NCBI GenBank assembly: GCA_030549495.1
Contig: JAUIRK010000931.1
Location: 620,001-684,000, forward strand
Direction of reading: 5' to 3'
From: Nectonema munidae
Lineage: Eukaryota > Nematomorpha > Nectonematoida > Nectonematidae
DNA: 64,000 nucleotides
Below, piece after piece: positions 33,801 to 43,739 of this stretch; the first letter of the stretch is position 1, and each line of letters starts with the position of its first letter. Position numbers and translations under genes: made by a program. The notes under the pieces are model-generated. The model made no database searches, was not told the DNA's origin, and was given only the letters and a program-made list of their open reading frames with translations.

Positions 33801-35435
33801 TGAATCAATAGCTTCATTATGTCAAGGATAAGACATTTCAAATATAGAAAATTTTCAAAGTTACGCTTTTTGACAAAAATAGACTAGCAAATAATATCTT
33901 AAATTTAATGAATAGAACAGGTTACGCCAGATTTTTTTGTTTGAGACCCCCATTAGCACATGGAGGGACAGTGATAAATACTCATCGCATATAATAAAGC
34001 CTTTATACCTCATTATTGCTTTTCACCAGTTATTAAAATAGATGATTACAAATTCCCTTTTAGATTTGAATGTTCTAGTACTGAAACAATTTCATACGTA
34101 AACCAAGTGAAGGTTCTACGCCATGACTCTAAAAACTATCACTTAACCCTTCGTGGACTGAGTCTTCAAAATTACTTAGAAAACTAATGGGGTCCATGTG
34201 GACCCCATTTCATTATATTTAAATAACTACATTTTGAATGAGTTTAAGATTTCTAAACCTTACATATGTATTATTGACACTTTTGTGATGAAATTATATA
34301 TATATATAAACAACATATGATGTATAAATTTTATAATGTTCACTTGAAAAAAAAAATAGTAAAAAAATGCTTTATTTATAGTTTTTATTAAAACTAATAA
34401 TGAAATTAATGAATTTAATTTGGTGTGCAATCTTCACAAATATAAAAACAGTGGGCTTCACATACAGCTTTGCCACATTTTGTACACGATTTTTGGTTTT
34501 TTTGTCTAACTGATGGGGTCCATGAAAACCCCAGAGTAGTAATCTTGAGTATAATTCTTTAGAAAATTGCTTTTGTCAAGATATTATTACTTGTAAATAT
34601 TCATGAACCACGAATGATAAAATACAGAGAATATTAATAATTAAAAAAAAATTGAAAAAAATACTTGAGTATAAAAACTCACTGGAGTCCTAATGGACCC
34701 CATCCGTTCTACAAGGGTTAAAAGACATTGGCTTATATACAACCATGCATGGACATTTTAAAAGTTTACTATAAAATAGAGCCAAAATAATATTTTACTT
34801 TAAAATTTAAGCATTAAGTATTTTATGATTATAAATAACATGAATCTAAAATTATTTATTATTAAGATTTTATCTCAGGGGTTTTCTAAAATCCGTGTGG
34901 ATTAGAGTAATGCGCGGTGCGGGCAAGCCAGCGAGCACACAGATAAAAAAATTAAAAGGCGGGTGGGTGGGGGTAGAGGAATTTTGAGATGCGAGTAATA
35001 TTTGAAAACATTTAGATGTTTTCTATTTTTGGTAATCAAATTGTAGTATTAAAAACATGAATCAGAAAACTTAAATTAAATTAATAAAGATAAATAAAAC
35101 TTTTTCCTATTTCATTAGCTTATTGACATACATCTAATTTAAGGCAATAGAATACACTGTTAATTTGATTTTTTCTTTATTATAAGTTTGATGGTTATTT
35201 ATGATCTAAGAAGCTTTATTTATACAGTTTAAATTATGATGGGAATATATGGCTCTAACCAAACTTCAACTTAAAAACATTAATACTAATGAGTGCATCA
35301 ATATATATATGACAATTTTTTATTTTTAAATAAAAATCAAATTTTACTTTCCATGCATTCACTAACAGTTTCAAAATCAGAATATGTTCTTGAGTCGGAA
35401 GATGAGCCGGGTTGAATCAGTAGTATCGTATGTGA
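30773..35435 (-). CDS. ERH: enhancer of rudimentary homologue (ERH), partial: ATG exon not located
   Basis: ERH is a small, very conserved eukaryotic protein acting with nuclear mRNA-processing partners. Exons on the minus strand: 35435-35348, 33181-33061 and 30866-30773. The first follows TTATTTAAG and reads [20 protein letters not shown], then FETVSECME; its GTAAAA donor joins TTTACAG|AT. The second reads [20 protein letters not shown], then [19 protein letters not shown], with donor GTAAGA. The last follows TTTTTAG and reads [20 protein letters not shown], then [14 protein letters not shown]. Human ERH has SHTILLVQP, NECMEGVCKMYEEHLKR, SCLV and NKDWIKEKIYVLLR at the same places. With an initial Met the protein is 101 residues; human ERH has 104. 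The ATG probably lies on an upstream exon. Introns of about 2.2 kb each hold transposon remnants. Confidence 0.93.
31371..31574 (-). other. unrecognised 67-codon ORF in ERH intron
   Basis: The open frame reads [20 protein letters not shown], later [20 protein letters not shown]. It is on the same strand as ERH but inside its last intron and has no ERH similarity. It is more complex in composition than the AT-rich surroundings, so it could be a transposon or pseudogene piece. Function unknown. Confidence 0.25.
32215..32497 (-). mobile_element. short deletion derivative of the 24.1 kb hAT family
   Basis: The minus strand from 32497 reads TCAAAATTATTGGGGGCGAA and AATATACCACGGGAGATCAA, matching the left part of 24113-26245. 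The other end (GGGGGCGAAAAGCC.. TTTGCCCCCCCC) matches its right end. About 280 bp with decayed tips. It lies in an ERH intron. Confidence 0.7.
33061..33181 (-). CDS. ERH: ERH exon, middle
   Basis: 121 nt; phase 2 at its start and 2 at its end. Encodes the helical centre of the fold with [10 protein letters not shown] and [13 protein letters not shown]. Confidence 0.93.
33555..33706 (-). pseudogene. hAT-like transposase fragment (DUF4371/ZMYM type)
   Basis: The minus strand reads [20 protein letters not shown], then [10 protein letters not shown]. This is the YSILxDExxD..xxEQLS core that holds the first catalytic Asp in this hAT group. Only about 50 codons remain, in an ERH intron. Confidence 0.55.
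34147..34717 (-). mobile_element. 571-bp internally deleted piggyBac with TTAA
   Basis: TTAA on both sides; tips CCCTTCGTGGAC and, inverted, CCCTTGTAGAAC. Near the left tip is a strong palindrome, GGGGTCC-ATGT-GGACCCC (34189-34206); near the right tip a weaker GGAGTCC..GGACCCC. The interior keeps only the last part of the transposase (see 34415-34535). It lies in an ERH intron. Confidence 0.88.
34415..34535 (-). pseudogene. piggyBac C-terminal Cys-rich domain remnant
   Basis: The minus strand reads [20 protein letters not shown], then EDCTPN-stop. The pattern CxxC..CxxxC..CxxC with a His is the zinc-binding DNA-recognition domain at the end of piggyBac transposases. The catalytic domain is absent. 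The frame is open from about 34535 to the stop. Confidence 0.8.
35348..35435 (-). CDS. ERH: ERH exon, N-terminal
   Basis: 88 nt; encodes residues 2-30 of ERH plus one base. It starts exactly at Ser2, as expected if the ATG ends the preceding exon. Confidence 0.9.
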
Positions 35436-35449
35436 CTTAAATAAAAATG

Positions 35450-36623
35450 ATATCTCGATATTCTTTCATTAAAAAAAGATTTATCATACAGCAATAAATT
35501 GAGGAAGAATGTTAGTTTAACATATTTACGCTATTTTATTATTTTTTAATTTACTCAAAATTACTAGAATAGAAGTTTGCCAATTTACAAAGATCATACA
35601 CTTCATACAAATATGAGAAAATATTCAAAGTAAAAAAGAATCATTAGGTTATTTGAATGAGGTAAAAGGGTTTTCAAGATAAAAGCATTGAAACTACTTA
35701 ATATATCCTGCCATTTATAATTAAAAATTCAAACAAAACAAGAGAAAACCAAAAAAAAATGTAAAACATCAGCTAATGATTTAGCAAATGGTTGGCGTTT
35801 TTTTTTGAAAAAGCAGAATAAATATCATTGTGTACTTTTATTTCATTGATAAGTTATTACACAAATTTTTATTAGATATTCAAGAGTATATTACTTTAAA
35901 ATACTCAACTTAAAGAAAAAATATTACTTTTATTATTCAATATCTTTTTTGAGCTTTATCCTTAAGAAGCTAATTGATTCTTTTGAATAAACTCCCAAAA
36001 AAATATTCTAAAATATATTTTCTTTGAATTAACTTTTGTTAAAATTTTTTAATTAATATTAATTTTAAATTGAATATGTGGATATCCAAATATAAAAGCG
36101 AATCCAAATCGTCTTCTTCTTAGTGGACCAAAAAAAGGGCAAAAAATTTCAGATATATTTAGTTTTGTTTTTAATTGACAAGTCAAATAAACCGCAATTC
36201 CTTTTATATATTTCCTTTTCAATATATATATTTCAAAAAATTAATATAAAATAGTATATTTTCAGGTAGTTTTCGAAACAAAATTTATTTCTTACTCCCT
36301 GTACCCAAATTTTAATTTTGAAATACTGTTATACTTAAATATTTGATAGGCCTCTAAACAGAAGTAAAAATTTAAAACAAACCATTTTAATGATTAGGAA
36401 AAAATAAACAAAATAAAAAAATATTAACATAAAAACTTTTATTTTTCTGTTGCCCCTATCTTTTTTTCATTAAAAATTTTGCTAAACATCACATTGCTTT
36501 AATCTTTAGTTTTTGGATCCATTAATTTTTTTTGAGTAGCGAAAATATTATGAATAATATATTCTGAGCACATGCAAAGTAAACTTTGAAATTATTAAAT
36601 TTCCATTTTAATTACTTAAAATA
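35450..36623. other. AT-rich stretch without recognised gene
   Basis: No ORF or repeat recognised. The ERH first exon with its ATG may lie here or further right, but no candidate stands out. Confidence 0.35.
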
Positions 36624-36631
36624 CAAATCAC

Positions 36632-37088
36632 AGGGGTGAGACTTTTTACCCAAATACACCCAAACAGATGAAAACAAATTTAAATATTCAAAGAATAAGT
36701 TAAATATACATAGAAGAATTATTCTCAAGATTAAACTAATATAAATTATAAATTTGATATTGAATTATAAAAAATTAATCTATTTTTTTTAATTAAAATT
36801 GTTTATATTATAATAATAACTTAAAATATAATAATTCTTTATAAATAATAATATAATTATTTTATAATAGTAAGTTATAACACAAAATATTTTTTTAATT
36901 TAAATAATTACTAATATGCGTGGCCTGGCAAGAAAATTGGTGAAATAAAAATATATAACAATACTCTTTTACCAGGGCTCGTTCAAACTTGAATATCTGT
37001 GTATCTTTTTATTTAAGCATTTATTTTATTTTTAATTTTAAGTTCTTATTTGTAAATAAAGAACATATTTGAGTAAAAAGTCCTACCG
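36632..37088. mobile_element. 457-bp MITE with perfect 8-bp duplication
   Basis: Flanks CAAATCAC at 36624-36631 and 37089-37096 are identical. Tips GTGAGACTTTTTACCCAAAT and, inverted, GTAGGACTTTTTACTCAAAT are inverted repeats. The core is very AT-rich. An 8-bp duplication suggests hAT. Other copies: 19612-19746 (core only) and 47303-48312 (interrupted). Confidence 0.85.
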
Positions 37089-37267
37089 CAAATCACATTT
37101 ATTTTTTTTGAATATTAATAGCATTAAAAAACTTTTGTAGCTTAAAAATATATTTTTTAAGTCTAAATATTTTGAGTTACATCATTAAAGGCATAAATTT
37201 CGATTTCTTTTTAAAGTATGAAAAAAAAATATATTATAACTCTATAACATTTTAATTATTAAAATTC

Positions 37268-37419
37268 CTGGGTTTCATCACCATTGAACTCAGCATAGTT
37301 GAAATATATATGTAATATTAAAAATATTTATAAAAACTTATTAATTTCTGAGTAAAATAGGGGGAGCACTTTACGCCCCCAGCACTTGAGCGGATTAATT
37401 TAACCCAGCACTAATAGGG
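37268..37419. mobile_element. solo right end of the 8.5-14.2 kb TTAA family
   Basis: About 150 bp close to the last part of 8490-14220: CATAGTTGAAATATATATGT, GCACTTTACGCCCCCAGCAC, then CCCAGCACTAATAGGG and TTAA at 37420-37423. No left end is visible nearby. Confidence 0.85.
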
Positions 37420-37423
37420 TTAA

Positions 37424-37708
37424 ACTACAATCAAGTGAGTTGTAAGAAAGATTATGTTTTACATCATGATATATTTGAGCCAGTTCTGAGGCAACAAAAC
37501 CATCTTCCTCTTTGAAATTTATTTTTATGAGGAACTTATCAAAAAGAGAGATAGAACCATCAGCTCTACTTTTATTTCTATTTCCCTCTAAGTTTTTGTG
37601 TTGCTTTACAGCTAAAACACCCATGTATCCAAACGTATTGTGACAAATGATACACTTTTCTTCTTCTAGATGATTAGTTTTCTGCAGCCATTCGTATTCT
37701 TTTTTCCA
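37424..37708 (-). pseudogene. hAT-type zinc-finger N-terminus cut by a TTAA element
   Basis: The minus strand reads KEYEWLQKTNHLEEEKCIIC, then HNTFGYMGVLAVKQH: a BED-like C2..H2 finger. It continues through FVASELAQIYHDVKHNLSYN. The frame then runs into the inverted repeat of the TTAA element and stops (SLTLLVLG is encoded by TTAACCCTATTAGTGCTGGG). The rest of the gene is missing, so the insertion or a linked deletion truncated it. Confidence 0.6.
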
Positions 37709-39340
37709 ATCTTAAAAGAACACATACGTTTTTTTTTCATTGGAGGTTCCATTATTTGAAGATCAATTATTATAATTAAAAAGAATGAATTTTGAAAATG
37801 ACTGTTAAAAACTTAAAAAATAAAAAAATTAAAACATTTTTTTATAAAAAAATTAGAAAAAGATTAAAAAAACTAACACTCAAAAAGTGCAACCTAAAAA
37901 GTGCCGTACTATTTGCTTTAAATAAACCTCAAGTAGTGCTGTCAACATTTTCAAAAAAAACTAATTAGGGTCCAAAAATAAATATAAAAAATCTTGATTT
38001 AGATTTTAACTTGGCACCACTTTATGTTTAAAATTACAACTAGTTAGAAGATAGTAGGTAGGTAGGTAGGTAGTAGAGATATCAAAGCACTTTCCAAATT
38101 TAATTGATATGCTTGCAAATTGCTTGATGGGGGTTTAAGAGAAGAATGCAAAGAAGAATGTTAGGATTATTCTAGAAATAATAAATATATATAGAGAAGG
38201 ATAGTCGGTTTTATTGTGGGCTGAGGTGAAGGATGGGTTCAATAGTGCCTATCAAGCCGGAGAGTAAGTTTAAGAGTTCTGGGTAAGTAATGATGTCGCT
38301 TAGATTAGTGGGAAAGTGGCCAAGGATTGAGGCGCATGCGTTGATAAATTTGTGTCGGTGTGAGATGAAGAATGGGCAGAGGAAGGCGAGGTGATATGGT
38401 GTTTGGAAAGTGCGTTGCAGAACCGACACATCATGTTGTCTGAGAGTTTAATGCTAAAAAAGTAGGTTTTGAGGGGCAATGACCCGAGAGCCACCTAATA
38501 AGAGATCTCGATGGAGTGTATTTGTGCGAAGCCCAAGATTGGTGTATGGTATTGATGTTTGATATGCGCGAAAGCAGGGTGTTTGTGGAGTTGGTGAGGG
38601 AGTTTTGCCATTGGTTTTGAGTGTGCATGGAAAGGTTGCGTAGAAAGACGTTGGGGTGTACTGAGGTCAAATGTGTTATGCTGGGTCTTGATAAGGTTCT
38701 TTTGGCGAGATGGTCAACATGCAGGTTTTCATGTATGTTGGAGTGAGCGGGGCACCAGAAAATGGAGACAGTGAAATGAGTGGAGAGGAGTCGTAGTTTT
38801 GAGAACAAGATGGAAGCAAAGAAGGGAACGTTTTTGATTGAGGTGTAGATCGCGCGTGATGTTCAAGGAGTCTGTATAGAAATGAATATGAGTGAAACGT
38901 AGGAAGGTATTGATGTGTTGGGTGATCTGATCGCATGAGGTGATTAAAGCTTGACATTCAGCATCATAAGTTGTAGTTAAATGATTTAGAGGAGAGCTTG
39001 TAGAAAAGAAGGGAGATAGAGAGGCGCCTGCATAAAAAGCGGTGGCGATAGCGCATTTTTGCAATGACTTGGAAGCGTCTGTGAAGATTCTCAGGGTTGA
39101 AGGGTCGGAGCGATGTCTGAGCTTTTTTACCTGTTTAGTGGCGAGAGATTTGTTTGTGTGAGTAGTGATAGCAAAAGGAAGGGGCGAAGAGGGATGTACT
39201 AATATGGTGGGGTGTACCTTAGTGTGTATGAGGTAACGGTGTGAAGTGGGAAGTGATGTGTGAAGAAGTTTCGTGTGAGGGTGTGATGCGTTCAGTGGAC
39301 GGTGTGAATGTGAGGCTGAAGATGGGGGAAGTAGAGATTT

Positions 39341-40090
39341 CTATGTCCAAATGTAGCGTCTGATGAAGGTGTCTTTCAGTTGGATTAAAAGTGGTATGCA
39401 GTTCAGTGTGATTTCTAGAATAGATGTTGGGGTTGTGCGATAAGCTTTCGAGATGGTTAATAGACTGAGTCTATGGATTTTGAATAAATATGTAAGGGTG
39501 GATGGGTGAGCGAGCGATGAGCCCCATGAGAGGATGCCGTATTGGATTACCGGAAGTATGAGAGATTTGTAGATGAATAAAGAATGATGGATACTTAGAC
39601 CCCATTTGTATGAGATTGCTTGTCTTAGTTGGAAAAGAGTCTGTGATAATTTGATGTAGGTGTTTTTGAAGTGTGTGGACCATTTCATGTTTGTTTGATA
39701 GGTAAGACCTAGATACTTGATAGTGGTTGCGGGTTGAATGAGGGTGTTATGATTGGTAAGCAAATGTAGATGTGGGGAGTGTTTGCGAGTGAAATGAATT
39801 AGGGTGGTTTTGGATGTGTTGAAAGATATTTTTAGCGAGGTGGCGGTGAAGTTCAGGATGTTGAAAATTGAGGCGATATTCTGGAGATTTTCGTGTTGTG
39901 TGTTTGCTGAGAAAGAAAAGAGAAGATCGTCGGAGTAGCACTGGGAAAAGTGAGATTTGGACTCGAGGAGATCTAGGAGAGGATTGATGAGAATGAGCCA
40001 GAGGATGTCAGAGAGGCAACCTCCTTGGGGAGTGGAGAGAGAGTGTATGATTAGCTTGATTATGTAGGGTAGGTATTCTTTGAGATGCAT
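39341..40090 (-). pseudogene. LINE ORF2 reverse transcriptase segment
   Basis: 249 residues open, from a QGGCLSDILW motif through YSDD (catalytic pair of Asp) to the thumb (YLGLTYQTNMKWSTHF, SLILPVIQYGILSWG). Upstream RT motifs (NWRPITILPV, LFLDIDNAFNSAWH) lie at 40350-40100 in other frames. Confidence 0.85.
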
Positions 40091-41881
40091 GTTGAGGATG
40101 ATGGCGGGGTGCCAAGCGCTGTTGAATGCGTTATCGATGTCGAGGAAAAGGACTGATGCAGTCTTTTGGGATGCTATGGAGTGTTCGAAATACTCGGTCA
40201 GTTTAGAGAGAGCTGACTCAGTATTCCTGTGCGGGAGATATGCAAACTGTGATGGGTGTATGAGGTTGTTTTGTGATATATAATGAATCAGCCTTTTGCG
40301 AATTACTTTTTCTAATAGCTTGCCTCAAACAGGGAGGATAGTGATTGGTCGCCAGTTTTTTAGATGTGAGGGTTCTCTGTGAGGTTTAGGCAGAAAGAGA
40401 AGTTTGCCTATTTTCCATATTGATGGAAAAAAGGAATTTGATAAGCATGCGTTGTATATGTGGAGTAGATTGGTATGTAAAAGGTGAAATGATTTTTAAT
40501 GTTTGCGGTGATCGTGTCGTGGCTGGGAGCTGATTTTGGTCTGAGTGAGTTTACCGCCTGAGATAACTCTCTTAGTGTGATGGGAGGGAAATGGGAGGGG
40601 TTTAGTGATGATGTTAGTTTTTGCGAGAGTAAGCGTTGGGCAGCATGGTATGGATCATCGTTGTGGGGATTGTCGGCGGGAAAAATAGACGAGAGAAAAG
40701 GCGGGTTTATGAGAATTGTGTTAGTGTCTATGTGGGAAAGAAGTTGATGGAGATTCGAAGGATGTTTTTTTACTTTCGTGAGTGTGTTGATTATGGGCCA
40801 GGGGTTGGACGATGAATTGGAAGTGAAATTGATCCAAGTATCTCGTTTTGCTTTTTTTAGGGAGCGAAGGTAGAGATGTCGTGTACTTGAGTACAGAGAA
40901 ATGTTAGATGAAGAGGGATCTTTTCTTAAATTTTTTAGAGCGTGACGCAAGGTTTTCTTTTGTTGGTTTAAGGCTGAGGTCCAGAAGTATGCATGTTTCC
41001 TTCTGGGAAAGGGGTTAGAAGGTGTGGACAGGTTGATGGCAGAAGAAAGTGTGTTATTGATTTTGAGAGCAGCAGCTTCTATCTCGGTGGTTGTGGATAG
41101 CACGGGTATGGATTCAGGTAACTGGGTTACAAGTTTTCGCAAAAATTTGCACCAGTGAGTGTGCTTTGCAGATGTTGTTAGGGCGCGCGTATGGAAAATT
41201 GGGCTAAAATCAATCTGGAAAGTTATGTAGTGGTGATCAGATGCGGATGGTTGGTCGGAGATGGTCCAGTTAAAAATGAGATTGTGTGTGTTTGGTGACG
41301 CTAAAGTGATTTCGATGTGAGAGGAAATTAAGTTGTTCTGAACGATTTTAAAGAAGGTAGGATTTTTGTGTCGTCGCATATTCGTAGGTTATGTTGTGTG
41401 ATAAAAGATAGGGATTCAACGCCGGGCATGTTTTCCTTATGGTCCCAAAGATAAGATCGGGCGTTACAATCCGTTGAAATTATTAAATGATATGAATTGG
41501 ATAGTGATGCGATGTGGGTCTTAGCTTGGTCAGAGAATGTGTGAAATCGTTTGTGAATGCTTTGGGGTTGGAAGGAGGCGAGTAATAGGAGCAGAATAGG
41601 AGAGGTGCGTTTTGAGAGAAAATTATTATGAATATGTATTGTTGTGACGAGAATTGAGAAAGAAAAGAGAAATTTAGTGTAGACCTTATTAGAATGCATG
41701 CGGAGTAATGAGTTAGGGGTGAGGTGTAGAGAGAGGTGTATTCATTTGTATGAGGTGGAGGAGAGAGTTTTGAAGTGTAGGGTTCATTTAGAGAGAAAAC
41801 ATCGTAGGATGAAAAGAAGAGAATTGAGAAGAAGATTTGTCCAGCTATGGGAGGAGTGGTTCAGATTAATGTGAAGAAAAT

Positions 41882-42451
41882 TTAAAATATGTAGTTTTTG
41901 ATGGTATTTGCGTGTGCCTCTTTGAGGTTTTTAAGGTGTTGAATGCGAAAAGGGCATATATCAGATGTGGAGGGATGATTTTGATGGCAGTTTGAGCATG
42001 ATATTTTAAAGGGATCCTTGTTGAAAATGCATGTGGAGATTGAGTGACCCCTTTTGCCGCAGTTGTTGCAGTGTGGAGATGAGGATTTACATTTTGATGA
42101 TGTGTGGTGGAATTTTAGACAGTTGTCGCATTGTGTAAGACGTGATTTGAATATTTTGGACTGAAGAATTGTGTGGTTTAGAAAGATTTTAGGATTTTCG
42201 CAAAGATGCTTGAAAAGTGTGTTGGTGGATGTTTGAAATGATATAGTGTAGGAGTACAAGCCCTTTTTGCCTAATGGTTTAATTGACGTTAGTGAGCCTA
42301 ATTCTTTAAGGAAGCAGTTCTCATGTAGGAATTGGGTAGCGATATTATCAATAGGGATGTCAATGGGGATGCCCGAAAGGACTAGACGTGGAATACTAGG
42401 TGGGATGCCGTGTGCGGTGATGCCATTGTTCGCTAGTGATTTTATGGCCAT
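41882..42451 (-). pseudogene. LINE ORF1, Gag-like zinc-knuckle protein
   Basis: An open 189-residue frame with an RNA-binding-like region (LVLSGIPIDIPIDNI) followed by three Cys-rich knuckles at about 111-165. The N-terminal continuation is in another frame (42783-42583), so the full ORF1 is broken. Such proteins coat the LINE RNA. Confidence 0.8.
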
Positions 42452-43576
42452 TTCTTTTTGTGTATTGTTTTCGAATTGAAATAGGATGGTTCCTGAAGAT
42501 GTTTATAGGATGTTTGTGGGTTTCCATATTTTTTATTATGTTTTTTTTAAGTTGGCTTTATCGGTTCTATTTTCGGGTGGATCTAGTGGTGTGAGCATAA
42601 TTGATAGATCTGGATTGAGAGTTTTCTTAGGTTTAGGGATTGTGTGTAATGTAGGTGGTGCGCTCGCTGTTGGATTGGGTTGTGTGAGAGAGGGTTGAGT
42701 GCTGTTAGTGGAGGCTTGAGAGTACGTTTTAGTAGGTGTAGGGTGAGCGATTTGAGAGAGAGTTGAATTGGTGAAACATTCAATCTTGTTTGAATGTGTG
42801 AGTAAAACGTCAGATTTTAATATGTGAAAGTTTATGAGGTGTTCAGCAGGGAGTGTGGTTTTGGAAATAAATTGGTCGAAGAGATCGGAGATGATTTGAG
42901 ATGATGTGGGTGTTGTAGGGGATCGTTCCTTGGGCGTTTTGTTTGAGAAGACATGAATGGAATGATGTGAGACTGGTTGTTGTGGAGGTTAGTAAGCGAT
43001 TAAGTGGTGGAAATGTAAAATGTGAGGTGGGGAAATAATATAGAGTGCAGTTAAATGTTATTTAAAAAAAATAATAATAATAATAATAATTAAAATGATA
43101 ATAAAAAGAGGCTTGCGACAGAGAAAGTAGACTTTGGGAGAAAGAACAATGAGGAAACGGTGAGGATTTGTAATCATGTATGGGTATGAGATCATTGAAT
43201 GAAAGACACAGCGCCATTTTTGATTAGTTATGATCAATTTAAGTTCAATAGAGTAATAAAATGGAGAAGATAGTCAAAAATAGAGGACATTTAGCGCCTT
43301 TTGTAAAAATGAAAAAGGACAAGGACAAAAAAAGAAAATAAAGGACTGTTCTTTGTAATAAAGGACGGTTGGCAAATATCTTGACATGGATTGTATAGAA
43401 ATTGTTGATAAAATATTGGAATTATTTTCCCTCCAGCACAGAAAAATCCAAATGTGAACTTCATATTCAATTTAACAATTTTTAAATAAAAACACTTTTT
43501 TTCTACTATATTTACATTATCCATAAAAAATTTAAAATTTTCCAATATTTTTTATATATACCGTATATATCGATGT

Positions 43577-43638
43577 ATAAGTCGACTTTTAGCCCCCCAC
43601 CCCCTCCAATATAGGGCAAAAATTTAGTGTCGACTTAT
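43577..43638. repeat. short inverted repeat with GTCGAC cores
   Basis: ATAAGTCGAC at 43577-43586 and GTCGACTTAT at 43629-43638 flank a C-rich spacer. The start CCGTATATATCGATGTATAA resembles pogo-type MITE tips; not enough for a family call. Confidence 0.5.
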
Positions 43639-43739
43639 TTAACAGTAACAAAAAGCTATATGGTTAGCGTAAGTATAAAAAAATATTTAAAGAATTTTAT
43701 CTGGTTAGTAGGAGAGTTAAGAACAAACTGAATTAGAGA

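Larger units (their letters stand above)
38053..43050 (-). mobile_element. I/R1-like LINE with ORF1, endonuclease, RT and RNase H
   Basis: Read on the minus strand. ORF1 (42451-41882) has zinc knuckles CDNCLKFHHTSSKC and CNNCGKRGHSISTC plus a third variant. ORF2 pieces follow: endonuclease (HLIISTDCNARSYLWDHK, 41699-41328), linker to RT (41379-40408), RT with STPQGGCLSDILW and CYSDDLLFSF (40090-39341), RNase H with TTYDAECQAL and HFYTDS, then WCPAHSNIHENLHVDHLAKR, and a Cys/His end. The 3' end is AAAGTGCTTTGATATCTC followed by CTAC repeats. Several shifts break ORF2, but all domains are present in order. The 5' limit is estimated from where the GT-rich plus-strand composition stops. Confidence 0.9.
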
